Positions 1 to 8,121 of a stretch of 64,000 nt of DNA are shown piece after piece. Positions within the stretch are counted from its first letter, which is position 1; every line of letters begins with the position of its first letter. Below the pieces are notes generated by a model. The model was given only the letters and a program-made list of their open reading frames with translations, had not been told where the DNA came from and did not search any database. This DNA comes from Streptomyces formicae (GTDB lineage: Bacteria > Actinomycetota > Actinomycetes > Streptomycetales > Streptomycetaceae). The position numbers were made by a program, and so were the translations under genes. The stretch lies in assembly GCF_022647665.1 (NCBI RefSeq), contig NZ_CP071872.1:1612001-1676000 (forward strand), written 5' to 3'.

Positions 1-430
1 GGGATGCCCTGAGGTCCGCGAGTGCCTCCGGGGTCAGCAGGTCGATGAAGTGCTGGCGCACGGACTCGACATGGTGGGGTGCCACCTTCTGCATCGTCTC
101 CGTGCCGTGGTCCGTGAGCACGGCGTACAGCCCCCGCCGGTCCGACTCGCAGTGCTCGCGGCGGACCAGGCCCGCGTTCTCCATGCGGGTGATCTGGTGG
201 GAGAGCCGGCTCTTGGACTGGAGCGTGGCCGCCGCCAGATCGCTCATGCGCATGCGCCGGTCCGCGGACTCCGAGAGATTGACGAGGATCTCGTAGTCGT
301 TCATGGTCAGGCCGAACGGTTGCAGGTCCTTCTCCATCTGGTACGTCAACAGCCTGTTGACATCCAGATAGGTGCGCCAGGCGCACTGCTCCGTGTCGCT
401 CAGCCAGCGCGTGGCAGTCTCGGTCTCCAT
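1..430 (-). CDS. MarR-family transcriptional regulator (3' end outside window)
   Basis: The minus strand reads an open frame from ATG at 430 to the window edge without a stop, giving at least 143 residues. The N-terminus begins METETATRWLSDTEQ. A winged-helix core follows, with the MarR-style wing (residues about 80-110, RMENAGLVRREHCESDRRG) and the recognition-helix segment MSDLAAATLQSKSRLSHQI. MarR proteins are dimeric repressors of small adjacent regulons, often responding to phenolic or oxidant ligands. The start codon lies inside a 12-bp palindrome (426-437), which suggests autoregulation. The target is not apparent. The C-terminal dimerisation helix is cut off by the window end. Confidence 0.85.
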   Translation of the reverse strand, partial: METETATRWLSDTEQCAWRTYLDVNRLLTYQMEKDLQPFGLTMNDYEILVNLSESADRRMRMSDLAAATLQSKSRLSHQITRMENAGLVRREHCESDRRGLYAVLTDHGTETMQKVAPHHVESVRQHFIDLLTPEALADLRAS

Positions 431-437
431 ATATGGA
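426..437. promoter_or_regulatory. Perfect palindrome over the marR start codon
   Basis: TCCATATATGGA is a perfect 12-bp dyad, and the ATG of the edge MarR gene is part of it. A short symmetric site in this place is a plausible MarR dimer operator or part of a very short leader. The binding role is inferred. Confidence 0.4.
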
Positions 438-548
438 TGCTACCCTAAAAAGTTGAAATCCGGACGAAGTCTGGGAGCGTGACGTCCGGCGCCCAGGATC
501 CCCACCCAAGGGCGCAGACGTTCGACGTCACACTCCGCAGACTACCGC

Positions 549-1343
549 TCACAGCCCGAAGCGACGCTGGAGGTCCCCAAGCTGGCCGGGAAGGCGCGGA
601 GAAGACCCGTGCTGACCCGGTGCCGCATGGCCGCCGTGGCCGGCGTGGCCGCCACCGGGCACCCCGTCCCCGTACGGCACCGCACCCGTCGCCTGCTCGG
701 GCATGAGCGTCTCCGTCGACTGGAGCAGCACCGTCCCCGCGCCCACGAACTCGAACTGGTGTTCCTCGCCCGACGCCCCGCCGATCCCCGTCAGCTGCCG
801 CAGCCCGCCCATCAGTCCGCTCATGTAGCCGTGGTCGTAGTGATGGCACGGCGAAGGGCAGTCCGCCCAGCCCACCAGCGCCTGCGGGTCCACCCGGATC
901 GGGGGCTCCATGAAGACGACCGGGCCGTTGGACGCCGCCACGAACTTGCCGGTGCCGATCAGGGTCAGAAAGCCCGGCACGATCGACTGCTTCAGCGCCA
1001 GGGTCGGCTGGTAAGCCAGCAGGTTCCCGGAGCGGATCGTCAGATTGCCCTCCTCCAGGTCGAAGGAGTTCACGTCGAACGCCCGGTCCGCGAGCAGCAT
1101 CTTGCCGCTGCCCTCGGCCACCACCCAGTCGCTCGCGTGCAGCGGCGAGTGGAAGCTCGTACGCACCAGCCGGTCGAGGCGGCCGTGGCCGATTCCGTTG
1201 AAGTCGATGCGCCCGTAGTAGGCGATCATCTTTCCCTTCTGCAGGAACCACTGGGAGCCCTTGAGCTCCACGCAGAAGGTGTAGGAGTTGACGTTGTCGT
1301 CGCTCGGCAGCGTCATCGGGTCAAAGATCACCGGCGTGCTCAC
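549..1343 (-). CDS. AIM24-family protein, third gene of a paralogous trio
   Basis: 264 residues from a GTG start whose GTGA overlaps the stop of the upstream paralogue. It has the beta-rich AIM24 fold (PF01987): repeated short strands with FVELKGSQWFLQKGKMIAYYG-like N-terminal text and a GAGTVLLQSTE C-terminal strand. AIM24 is named after a yeast mitochondrial protein; its bacterial biochemical role is not established. The C-terminus carries a Gly/His-rich tail (residues about 225-255, including GGGHAGHGGHAAPGQHG) that its two paralogues lack. That tail could bind metal, but this is inference. No signal peptide or membrane segment is visible, so it is probably cytoplasmic. It is co-transcribed with the next two genes. 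Confidence 0.85.
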   Translation of the reverse strand: MSTPVIFDPMTLPSDDNVNSYTFCVELKGSQWFLQKGKMIAYYGRIDFNGIGHGRLDRLVRTSFHSPLHASDWVVAEGSGKMLLADRAFDVNSFDLEEGNLTIRSGNLLAYQPTLALKQSIVPGFLTLIGTGKFVAASNGPVVFMEPPIRVDPQALVGWADCPSPCHHYDHGYMSGLMGGLRQLTGIGGASGEEHQFEFVGAGTVLLQSTETLMPEQATGAVPYGDGVPGGGHAGHGGHAAPGQHGSSPRLPGQLGDLQRRFGL

Positions 1344-1990
1344 AGCTTCTCCTCCGACGCCTGGACGTACACCGCACCACTGCCGCTCAGCTCCAGCTGG
1401 AACGCCTCGCCCGAGCCGCGCCCCACCATGTCGCGCCAGCCCAGCGCCGTGGAGAGCTTGTTCCGTACGTCCCCGTGGTGCGCGACGTACGCCTGCGGGT
1501 CGACATGGACCGGCCGGCCCGGAGTGATCGGCAGCTCGATCACTCCGCCGTGTGCCATGACCGCGACCGCGCCGTGGCCCTTCAGGGTCGTGGTGAACAG
1601 CCCCTGACCGGTGACCTGGCCACGCACCATGCCCATGACCCCGCCCTGGGAGCCCATGAACATCGTGCCCTGCTGCAGCGTGCCGTCGAAGGCGAGCAGC
1701 CGGTCGGCCTCGACGTACAGGGTGTCGCCGGTGAGGCCGATGACCTGGATGTGATGGCCGCCGTGGCCGAACATCACCGTGCCGTTGCCCTCGACCGTCA
1801 TCAGCGGGGTCGCCTCGTCGGCCACCCGCCGCCCGATCATCGACATCAGGCCGCCCTGGCCGCCCGCCGTGTTCGGGGTGAAGGACACCTCGCCCTTGTA
1901 CGCGAGCATCGCGCCGCGCTGGCTGTACAGCTTCTGGCCGGGGACGACCGTCGCCTCGACCATCTTCGAGTTGATCTCACGGAAGGGCAT
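1340..1990 (-). CDS. AIM24-family protein, second gene of trio
   Basis: 216 residues starting MPFREINSKMVEATVV, with the complete AIM24 beta-prism pattern: QKLYSQRGAMLAYKG near the N-terminus, a central VEGNGTVMFGHGG strand and a terminal LSGSGAVYVQASEEKL. The first base of the start codon lies one base after the stop of the upstream gene and its own stop overlaps the downstream gene, so the three are translationally coupled. Full-length for the family (about 200-260 residues). Function unknown; a trio of paralogues suggests a hetero-oligomer rather than redundancy, which is inference. Confidence 0.85.
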   Translation of the reverse strand: MPFREINSKMVEATVVPGQKLYSQRGAMLAYKGEVSFTPNTAGGQGGLMSMIGRRVADEATPLMTVEGNGTVMFGHGGHHIQVIGLTGDTLYVEADRLLAFDGTLQQGTMFMGSQGGVMGMVRGQVTGQGLFTTTLKGHGAVAVMAHGGVIELPITPGRPVHVDPQAYVAHHGDVRNKLSTALGWRDMVGRGSGEAFQLELSGSGAVYVQASEEKL

Positions 1991-1991
1991 G

Positions 1992-2624
1992 TCACACGTC
2001 CCCTGCGATCGTGTTGCGCTCGCTCGGCTGTACGTACACGAGCCCGTCGCCCTCGAAGCGGAGCTGGAACGCCTCGCCGCCGCCCTCGCCCATGAACGTC
2101 CGGAAGGTGACCCCGGACTGGAAGTGCTGCTGGACGTTGCCCTGGTGGGCGATGTACGCGCCGGGGTCGACGGAGAGGGGGTACTGCGGCGTCACGCGCA
2201 GCACGACCGCCGGGCCGTCGGACATGATCGCGGCCTGGCCCGTGCCCTCGACGGTCGTCGTGAACAGGCCGTTGCCGGTCGCGCCGCCGCGCAGGCCGGT
2301 GAAGCTGGTGCCGGTGCGCAGCCCGCCGTCCGTGCAGAGCAGATTGCTCGACTCGACGAACAGCTTGTCGCCGTGGAGCGAGACGAGGTTGATCTCGGAC
2401 GCGCGGTCGGCGAAGTAGCAGGTGCCCTGGCCCTTCACCTCCATCATCGTCATCTGCTCGCCGGTCAGGCGGCGCGTCACCATGCCGCGGATGCCCTCGC
2501 CGCCGCCGGACAGTTTCTTGAAGGCCATCTGGCCGTCGTACGCGACCATGGAGCCGTTCTTCGCCTTGACGGCGTCCCCGGTCATGTCGACGGCGAGCAC
2601 CTTGCTGCCTTGAAGTCGGAACAT
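1992..2624 (-). CDS. AIM24-family protein, first gene of trio
   Basis: 210 residues from ATG at 2624 (MFRLQGSKVLAVDMTGDAV). A longer frame extends to 2771, but the extra 49 residues are low-complexity Pro/Gly with no family similarity, so the internal ATG was chosen. It shows the AIM24 hallmarks AKNGSMVAYDGQMAFKK, VKGQGTCYFADRA and FEGDGLVYVQPSERN. It heads the three-gene operon and is divergent from the DUF3817 gene across about 215 bp. No clear Shine-Dalgarno precedes the ATG. Confidence 0.8.
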   Translation of the reverse strand: MFRLQGSKVLAVDMTGDAVKAKNGSMVAYDGQMAFKKLSGGGEGIRGMVTRRLTGEQMTMMEVKGQGTCYFADRASEINLVSLHGDKLFVESSNLLCTDGGLRTGTSFTGLRGGATGNGLFTTTVEGTGQAAIMSDGPAVVLRVTPQYPLSVDPGAYIAHQGNVQQHFQSGVTFRTFMGEGGGEAFQLRFEGDGLVYVQPSERNTIAGDV

Positions 2625-2777
2625 TGCCACGGGGTGAAGGTACTGGGCGGGGGACGATCCGGGACAGGGCCCCCGGAATGATCCCGACCCTGACCCGACC
2701 CCGAGCCCACCCGGGGCAGGCGCGACCCGGGGCCCACCCGGGTAAAGAGCCGGGAAAGCGCGGTGCCACAATGGACG

Positions 2778-2801
2778 CGCTTGTGCGTGCGTTCACAAGC
2801 G
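2778..2801. promoter_or_regulatory. Inverted repeat in AIM24/DUF3817 intergenic region
   Basis: CGCTTGTG and CACAAGCG are perfect 8-bp arms separated by 8 bp, ending 38 bp before the GTG of the DUF3817 gene. The geometry suits a dimeric repressor operator; no regulator can be assigned. Confidence 0.4.
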
Positions 2802-2839
2802 TATCGACCTTTCGCCCCCCTCCTCCGAAGGTGCTGCCC

Positions 2840-3184
2840 GTGGACATCAAGACCGCTTCCGCCCTCCACCGCCTCCGGCTCGTCTCCGCGCCCGAGGCCG
2901 TGTCGTTCCTGCTGCTGCTCGTCTGCTCGGTGCTCAAGCGCACGACGGAGTTCAACGCGGTCCCGGTGATGGGCGCGGTCCACGGCGTGCTGTTCATCCT
3001 GTACGTGATCTTCTGGCTCGACGCCTGGAACCGTACGAAGTGGGACGTCAAGACGGCCGCGGTCTACTTCATCCTCTCCGTGCTGCCCCTCGGCGGCTTC
3101 TTCGCCGAGCGCAAGCTCAAGCGCGCCGCCGCGGACGCCGTCATCGCCGCCCGCGCCCGCCGCGAGGGCAAGGTGAACGCGTGA
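2840..3184 (+). CDS. DUF3817 small membrane protein
   Basis: 114 residues from GTG at 2840, chosen over an upstream ATG because AAGGTG sits about 6 bases before it and the upstream extension is unlike the family. It has three hydrophobic segments: roughly residues 14-30 ([14 protein letters not shown]), 43-65 ([17 protein letters not shown]) and 76-96 ([21 protein letters not shown]). The HGVLF...W...GGFFAERK pattern typifies DUF3817 integral membrane proteins, whose function is unknown. A paralogue lies 1 kb downstream (4185-4517). Its stop overlaps the MTH1187-type gene. Confidence 0.85.
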   Translation: MDIKTASALHRLRLVSAPEAVSFLLLLVCSVLKRTTEFNAVPVMGAVHGVLFILYVIFWLDAWNRTKWDVKTAAVYFILSVLPLGGFFAERKLKRAAADAVIAARARREGKVNA

Positions 3185-3477
3185 TCGTCGCCTTCTCCGT
3201 CACCCCGCTCGGCGTCGGTGAGGACGTCGGCGAGTACGTCGCCGACGCCGTGCGCGTCGTCCGCGAGTCCGGGCTCCCGAACCGCACGGACGCGATGTTC
3301 ACCTCGATCGAGGGCGACGACTGGGACGAGGTCATGGACGTCGTCAAACGCGCCGTCGCGGCCGTCGAGGCCCGCGCCCCGCGCGTCTCCCTCGTCCTCA
3401 AGGCCGACCTCAGGCCCGGCGTCACCGACGGCCTGACCAGCAAGGTCGAGACGGTGGAGCGCCACCTCTCGGCGTGA
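3181..3477 (+). CDS. MTH1187-family thiamine-binding protein
   Basis: 98 residues, GTG start in a GTGA overlap with the DUF3817 gene. [11 protein letters not shown] at the N-terminus, [18 protein letters not shown] in the middle and [13 protein letters not shown] near the C-terminus fit the small ferredoxin-like alpha/beta fold of the MTH1187/YkoF-like family (PF01910). Some members bind thiamine or its pyrimidine moiety. Whether this one does is not shown by the sequence. Coupling to a membrane protein hints at a role in uptake or sensing; that is inference. Confidence 0.8.
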   Translation: MIVAFSVTPLGVGEDVGEYVADAVRVVRESGLPNRTDAMFTSIEGDDWDEVMDVVKRAVAAVEARAPRVSLVLKADLRPGVTDGLTSKVETVERHLSA

Positions 3478-3583
3478 CGGCCCCGCCGGGCCTCCTCGCG
3501 GTGCAGCGGCCCGCGAGGGGGCCCGGGGACCGAACTCCGAGACGGGGCTGACCGGCATATGACCAGTGGGTAAGGTCGGTGCC

Positions 3584-4093
3584 GTGCCCAAGCCGCTCAG
3601 CCTTCCCTTCGACCCCATCGCCCGAGCCGACGAGCTCTGGCAGCAGCGCTGGGGCGCCGTGCCCTCGATGGCCGCGATCACCTCGATCATGCGTGCGCAT
3701 CAGATCCTGCTCGCCGAGGTGGACGCCGTCGTGAGGCCGTACGGGCTGACGTTCGCGCGGTACGAGGCGCTGGTGCTGCTCACTTTCTCGAAGGCCGGCG
3801 AGCTGCCGATGTCGAAGATCGGCGAGCGGCTCATGGTGCACCCGACGTCCGTGACGAACACGGTGGACCGGCTGGTGAAGTCCGGTCTCGTCGCCAAGCG
3901 CCCCAACCCCAACGACGGGCGCGGAACGCTCGCCTCCATCACGGAGAAGGGCCGCGAGGTCGTCGAGGCCGCCACCCGCGATCTGATGGCGATGGACTTC
4001 GGGCTCGGCGCGTACGACGCCGAGGAGTGCGCGGAGATCTTCGCGCTGCTGCGGCCGCTGCGGGTCGCCGCGCACGACTTCGACGAGCGGTGA
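3584..4093 (+). CDS. MarR-family transcriptional regulator
   Basis: 169 residues from GTG at 3584, preceded by AAGG 8 bases upstream; an alternative GTG lies at 3566. The core runs MRAHQILLAEVDAVVRPYGLTFARYEAL, then the winged helix (LPMSKIGERLMVHPTSVTNTVDRLVKSGLVAKR with wing PNPNDGRG), then a C-terminal dimerisation helix. It sits between two DUF3817 genes and is the natural candidate to control them. The ligand is unknown. Confidence 0.85.
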   Translation: MPKPLSLPFDPIARADELWQQRWGAVPSMAAITSIMRAHQILLAEVDAVVRPYGLTFARYEALVLLTFSKAGELPMSKIGERLMVHPTSVTNTVDRLVKSGLVAKRPNPNDGRGTLASITEKGREVVEAATRDLMAMDFGLGAYDAEECAEIFALLRPLRVAAHDFDER

Positions 4094-4184
4094 CCCGAGT
4101 GCTGCACCGAGCGGTGAGCTGAGCGGTGACCCGAGGGGTAACCCGCTGCAAGATCGGCCAAAGCGGGCCGATACGCTCGTCCGC

Positions 4185-4517
4185 ATGAAGAAGAGCGTCC
4201 TGACCCGCTACCGGGTGATGGCCTACGTCACCGCCGTCATGCTGCTCGTGCTGTGCACCTGCATGGTGTTCAAGTACGGCTTCGACACGGGCGAGGACGT
4301 CACGTTCGCCGTCTCGCAGGCCCACGGCCTCCTCTACATCATCTACCTGATCTTCGCCTTCGACCTGGGCTCCAAGGCCAAGTGGTCGTTCGGCAAGCTG
4401 CTGTGGGTGCTCCTGTCGGGCACGATCCCCTTCGCCGCCTTCTTCGTCGAGCGCAAGGTCACACGCACGGTCGAGCCCCTGGTCAGCGGGGCCGAGCCGG
4501 CCGTCGCCAAGGCGTAA
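4185..4517 (+). CDS. DUF3817 small membrane protein (paralogue)
   Basis: 110 residues, MKKSVLTRYRVMAYVTAVMLL. Three hydrophobic segments correspond one to one with the paralogue at 2840-3184 (VMAYVTAVMLLVLCTCMVF; SQAHGLLYIIYLIFAFDLG; LLWVLLSGTIPFAAFFVERKV). The AHGLLYIIY and FFVERK signatures define DUF3817. It is separated from the MarR gene by about 90 bp that contain repeated GAGCGGTGA words. Function unknown. Confidence 0.85.
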   Translation: MKKSVLTRYRVMAYVTAVMLLVLCTCMVFKYGFDTGEDVTFAVSQAHGLLYIIYLIFAFDLGSKAKWSFGKLLWVLLSGTIPFAAFFVERKVTRTVEPLVSGAEPAVAKA

Positions 4518-4558
4518 CCCCACCGCCGTACGGACACGTGCGGCGGTCTGCCATCGAC

Positions 4559-4582
4559 ATTTACTAGGACGTCCTAGTAAAT
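4559..4582. promoter_or_regulatory. 24-bp perfect palindrome directly upstream of icmA
   Basis: ATTTACTAGGAC at 4559-4570 is followed by its exact reverse complement at 4571-4582. It ends 7 bases before the icmA ATG. No good Shine-Dalgarno lies between, and TAGTAAAT could serve as a -10 for a leaderless transcript. The symmetry and position suggest a TetR/FadR-like operator that occludes the promoter; the protein is not identified. Confidence 0.7.
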
Positions 4583-4589
4583 TCGAAGC

Positions 4590-6290
4590 ATGGACGCTGA
4601 CGCCATCGAGGAGGGCCGCCGCCGCTGGCAGGCCCGGTACGACTCCGCAAAGAAGCGGAACGCCGACTTCACCACGCTCTCCGGTGATCCGGTCGAGCCG
4701 GTCTACGGGCCCCGGCCCGGGGACACCTACGAGGGCTTCGAGCGGATCGGCTGGCCCGGCGAGTTCCCGTACACCCGCGGTCTGTACGCCACCGGCTACC
4801 GCGGCCGCACCTGGACCATCCGCCAGTTCGCCGGCTTCGGCAACGCCGAGCAGACCAACGAGCGGTACAAGATGATCCTGGCCGCCGGCGGCGGCGGGCT
4901 CAGCGTCGCCTTCGACATGCCGACGCTCATGGGCCGCGACTCCGACGACCCGCGCTCGCTCGGCGAGGTCGGCCACTGCGGTGTCGCCATCGACTCCGCC
5001 GCCGACATGGACGTCCTCTTCAAGGACATCCCGCTCGGCGACGTCACCACCTCGATGACGATCAGCGGCCCCGCCGTCCCGGTCTTCTGCATGTACCTCG
5101 TCGCCGCCGAGCGGCAGGGGGTCGACCCCGCCGTCCTCAACGGCACGCTCCAGACCGACATCTTCAAGGAGTACATCGCGCAGAAGGAGTGGCTCTTCCA
5201 GCCCGAGCCCCATCTGCGCCTCATCGGCGACCTGATGGAGCACTGCGCCCGCTCCATCCCCGCCTACAAGCCGCTCTCCGTCTCCGGCTACCACATCCGC
5301 GAGGCCGGCTCGACGGCCGCGCAGGAGCTGGCGTACACGCTGGCGGACGGCTTCGGGTACGTCGAGCTCGGCCTCAGCCGCGGCCTGGACGTCGACGTCT
5401 TCGCCCCCGGACTGTCGTTCTTCTTCGACGCGCACCTCGACTTCTTCGAGGAGATCGCCAAGTTCCGTGCGGCCCGGCGCATCTGGGCCCGCTGGATGCG
5501 GGACGTGTACGGAGCCACGACCGACAAGGCGCAGTGGCTGCGGTTCCACACCCAGACCGCCGGCGTCTCGCTCACCGCCCAGCAGCCGTACAACAACGTC
5601 GTCCGGACGGCCGTCGAAGCCCTCGCGGCCGTCCTCGGCGGCACCAACTCGCTGCACACCAACGCGCTGGACGAGACCCTCGCCCTGCCCTCCGAGCAGG
5701 CCGCCGAGATCGCCCTGCGCACCCAGCAGGTGCTGATGGAGGAGACCGGCGTCGGCAACGTGGCCGACCCGCTCGGCGGGTCCTGGTACGTGGAGCAGCT
5801 CACCGACCGCATCGAGGCCGACGCCGAGAAGATCTTCGAGCAGATCAAGGAGCGCGGGCTGCGCGCCCACCCGGACGGGCAGCACCCGATCGGGCCGATC
5901 ACCTCCGGCATCCTGCGCGGGATCGAGGACGGCTGGTTCACCGGCGAGATCGCCGAGTCCGCCTTCCGCTACCAGCAGTCCCTGGAGAAGGGCGACAAGC
6001 GGGTCGTCGGCGTGAACGTCCACCACGGCTCGGTCACCGGCGACCTGGAGATCCTCCGCGTCAGCCACGAGGTGGAGTGGGAGCAGGTCCGCATCCTGGG
6101 CGAGCGCAAGGAACGACGCGACGACGCGCTCGTACGGGCCTCGCTGGACAAGATGCTGGCCGCGGCCCGCGACGGCTCCAACATGATCGAGCCGATGCTG
6201 GAGGCGGTCCGCGCCGAGGCGACGCTGGGTGAGATCTGCGGCGTGCTCCGCGACGAGTGGGGGACGTACACGGAGCCGCCCGGCTTCTGA
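4590..6290 (+). CDS. icmA: Isobutyryl-CoA mutase large (substrate-binding) subunit
   Basis: 566 residues, the length known for IcmA. This is the TIM-barrel half of the coenzyme-B12-dependent acyl-CoA mutases; the cobalamin-binding Rossmann domain of methylmalonyl-CoA mutase is absent and would be supplied in trans by IcmB. The enzyme interconverts isobutyryl-CoA and n-butyryl-CoA, feeding valine carbon to butyryl-CoA and polyketide precursors. Two substrate-discriminating positions are seen directly: Phe80 (RQF) and Gln198 (IAQKE), where methylmalonyl-CoA mutases carry Tyr and Arg. Core motifs GGGGLSVAFDMPTLMG, SGYHIREAGS and GGTNSLHTNALDE are intact. The small subunit is not in this window. 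Expression is probably governed by the palindrome immediately upstream. Confidence 0.93.
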   Translation: MDADAIEEGRRRWQARYDSAKKRNADFTTLSGDPVEPVYGPRPGDTYEGFERIGWPGEFPYTRGLYATGYRGRTWTIRQFAGFGNAEQTNERYKMILAAGGGGLSVAFDMPTLMGRDSDDPRSLGEVGHCGVAIDSAADMDVLFKDIPLGDVTTSMTISGPAVPVFCMYLVAAERQGVDPAVLNGTLQTDIFKEYIAQKEWLFQPEPHLRLIGDLMEHCARSIPAYKPLSVSGYHIREAGSTAAQELAYTLADGFGYVELGLSRGLDVDVFAPGLSFFFDAHLDFFEEIAKFRAARRIWARWMRDVYGATTDKAQWLRFHTQTAGVSLTAQQPYNNVVRTAVEALAAVLGGTNSLHTNALDETLALPSEQAAEIALRTQQVLMEETGVGNVADPLGGSWYVEQLTDRIEADAEKIFEQIKERGLRAHPDGQHPIGPITSGILRGIEDGWFTGEIAESAFRYQQSLEKGDKRVVGVNVHHGSVTGDLEILRVSHEVEWEQVRILGERKERRDDALVRASLDKMLAAARDGSNMIEPMLEAVRAEATLGEICGVLRDEWGTYTEPPGF

Positions 6291-6341
6291 CGTCCCGCAA
6301 ACTGCTGGATGGACCGGCCATCGCACCCCTACCGTGGCGGG

Positions 6342-6755
6342 ATGGCCGGTCTTCCCGTTCCCGTGCACGGCGTACGCGTCGCCTTCCAGTACATCTGCTG
6401 CGGCCCCTTCGCCCGGCTCACCGCCGACTTCGAGCCGCCCGGGGACGGCGGCGAGCCGGAAATCGTGAACACCGTGCCCGACGTACTGCTGCCCGCGGAG
6501 TATCTGCCCGCGATACGGGCGGGCCTGCTGGAGGGCCTCGACGGAGTGGCCGCCTGCGTCCGGATCACCGACGGCCGCCACCACGAAGTGGACTCCTCCG
6601 AGTACGGCTTCAAAATGGCCGGGCGGATGGCGGGCCGTGCCGCGCTCGTCGGCGCCGGTCTGCTGCCGCCCGAGGAGGCGGAGCAGCTCACCAAGGTGAC
6701 CTGGCCGGGCAAGCCCGGGCTCACGGACGGCCAGGGGCAGCGGCCGGGAAGGTGA
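6342..6755 (+). CDS. Stand-alone EF-G domain IV-like protein
   Basis: 137 residues from ATG at 6342 (GGCGGG just before it); an in-frame ATG lies at 6309. Residues about 30-95 align by eye with domain IV of elongation factor G and related ribosomal GTPases: EIVNTVPDVLLPAEYLPAI, a KGL/RAGL helix, VRITDGRHHEVDSSE, then GFKMAGRMAGRAAL. The tip loop (DGxYHEVDSS in EF-G), which reaches the decoding-centre A site, is retained. There is no GTPase domain and no Walker motif. It could be an EF-G mimic acting on the ribosome or a domain reused for another purpose. Its 3' end overlaps the convergent kinase gene by 35 bp. Confidence 0.7.
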   Translation: MAGLPVPVHGVRVAFQYICCGPFARLTADFEPPGDGGEPEIVNTVPDVLLPAEYLPAIRAGLLEGLDGVAACVRITDGRHHEVDSSEYGFKMAGRMAGRAALVGAGLLPPEEAEQLTKVTWPGKPGLTDGQGQRPGR

Positions 6756-8121
6756 GGCGGAACAGCGCACCGCCGCCGGGGGCGTTCTCCGCCGTCAGTT
6801 CGCAGTGGTGCGCCCGGGCGATCTGCCGGGCCATCGCCAGGCCCAGCCCCGAGCCGGGCAGCGCCCTCGCGGACTGCGCACGGTAGAAGCGGTCGAAGAC
6901 ATACGGCAGATCCGCTTCCGCGATGCCCCGACCGTGGTCCCGCACCGTCAGCCCGCCGGTCGTCAGGCCGACCTCGACCGGACCGCCCGGCGGGCTGAAC
7001 TTGGCCGCGTTGTCGAGCAGGTTCGTCAGCAGCCGGGACAGCCGGGCGGGCACACCCGGCAGCGTGAGCCGCTCCGTCGCGTCGTCGGCCCACAGCAGGA
7101 ACTCCGTCTGCGGCCAGTGCGCCCGAGCCGTCTCCACCGCGTGCTCGGTGAGCGGCCGGACCGGGACGGCCTCCAGCAGCGGATGCGGCTCCTCGTCCCT
7201 GGCCAGCTCGATCAGGTCGTTCACCAGCCCCGTCACCTCGCGCAGCTGCCGGCCGAGCGCCAGCGACGCCCGGTCGCGCTGGGTGTCGGTGAGCCGGTCG
7301 GCGCGGGCGAGCAGCTCGGCATTGGTCCGCAGCGCGGTCAGCGGGGTGCGCAGCTCGTGCGAGGCGTCCGCCACCAGCCGCCGCTGAGCCGTGACCGACT
7401 GCTCCAGCTCGCCCAGCATGGTGTTGAACGTGGCGGCCAGCCTGGTCACCTCGTCCTCGCGACCCGGCGGGCCGGGCGGCAGCTCGATACGGTGACGGGG
7501 GTCGCGGGTCGCGGCGATGCGCTCCGCCGTCGCGGTGAGCCTGGCCACCGGGGCCAGGCCGGTGCGCGACACCGCGTATCCCAGCGCACCGGCCAGCAGC
7601 ACGCCGGCGCCCCCGACCAGCGAGAGCAGCCGGGCCGCCTGCCGCACCCCCCTCTCGACCGTGTCTGAGCGCAGCGCGACCTGGAGCGCCTTGCCCTCGC
7701 CGAAGGTGGTGGTGAACATGCGCGCCGGGCCGCCCGCGAGCGTGATGTTGCTGTAGTACGGGGCCCGTCCACCGGCCGCGACCTCGCGGACCGGGGCCGA
7801 GACCGGCAGCGGATACGGCGTGGGCGGATCGGCCGACGGGGCCGCCGGGACGATCTGCGCGCAGGCCGGGGCCGACAGGAAGCGGCACTCGCCCGCCAGG
7901 ACGTCCGGGGCCGACCCCCGGTTCTGCTGGGTGACCTGGGTCGCCGACCGGGTCAGGTTCAGATCCAGCTGGCGGAACATCTCGTACCGCAGGACGACGA
8001 ACGCGGCGGCGCACACCCCGACCGCGACCAGCGCGACGGCCGCCGATGCGGCGAGTGCGAGCCGGGTCCGCACCGGCCGGCGCCGCCGCCAGCGCGCCCC
8101 CAGCCTGCGTCCGGCGCTCAC
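6721..8121 (-). CDS. Two-component sensor histidine kinase
   Basis: 466 residues; the GTG start at 8121 overlaps the response-regulator stop (GTGA). Order: arginine-rich N-terminus, TM1 about residues 21-44, an extracytoplasmic domain of about 120 residues with three cysteines near residues 79-88, TM2 about 165-185, HAMP, HisKA with phospho-acceptor His255 ([15 protein letters not shown]), and HATPase_c with the N box [12 protein letters not shown] and G box DHGRGI. It is an OmpR-class partner kinase of the membrane. The divergent cell-wall sugar genes suggest an envelope signal, by inference. Confidence 0.93.
   Translation of the reverse strand: MSAGRRLGARWRRRRPVRTRLALAASAAVALVAVGVCAAAFVVLRYEMFRQLDLNLTRSATQVTQQNRGSAPDVLAGECRFLSAPACAQIVPAAPSADPPTPYPLPVSAPVREVAAGGRAPYYSNITLAGGPARMFTTTFGEGKALQVALRSDTVERGVRQAARLLSLVGGAGVLLAGALGYAVSRTGLAPVARLTATAERIAATRDPRHRIELPPGPPGREDEVTRLAATFNTMLGELEQSVTAQRRLVADASHELRTPLTALRTNAELLARADRLTDTQRDRASLALGRQLREVTGLVNDLIELARDEEPHPLLEAVPVRPLTEHAVETARAHWPQTEFLLWADDATERLTLPGVPARLSRLLTNLLDNAAKFSPPGGPVEVGLTTGGLTVRDHGRGIAEADLPYVFDRFYRAQSARALPGSGLGLAMARQIARAHHCELTAENAPGGGALFRLTFPAAAPGRP

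Noticed and set aside
479..531. GTGACGTC...GACGTCAC pair as a terminator of the AIM24 operon
   Set aside because: Arms are perfect but separated by 37 bp without further pairing; too weak to call.
609..1607. Long plus-strand ORF over the AIM24 operon
   Set aside because: Arg/Pro/His-rich translation antisense to well-supported AIM24 genes; produced by third-position GC bias.
3939..6770. 943-residue minus-strand ORF across icmA
   Set aside because: Composition typical of an antisense shadow of a high-GC gene, no recognisable domain, and it covers icmA with verified catalytic residues.
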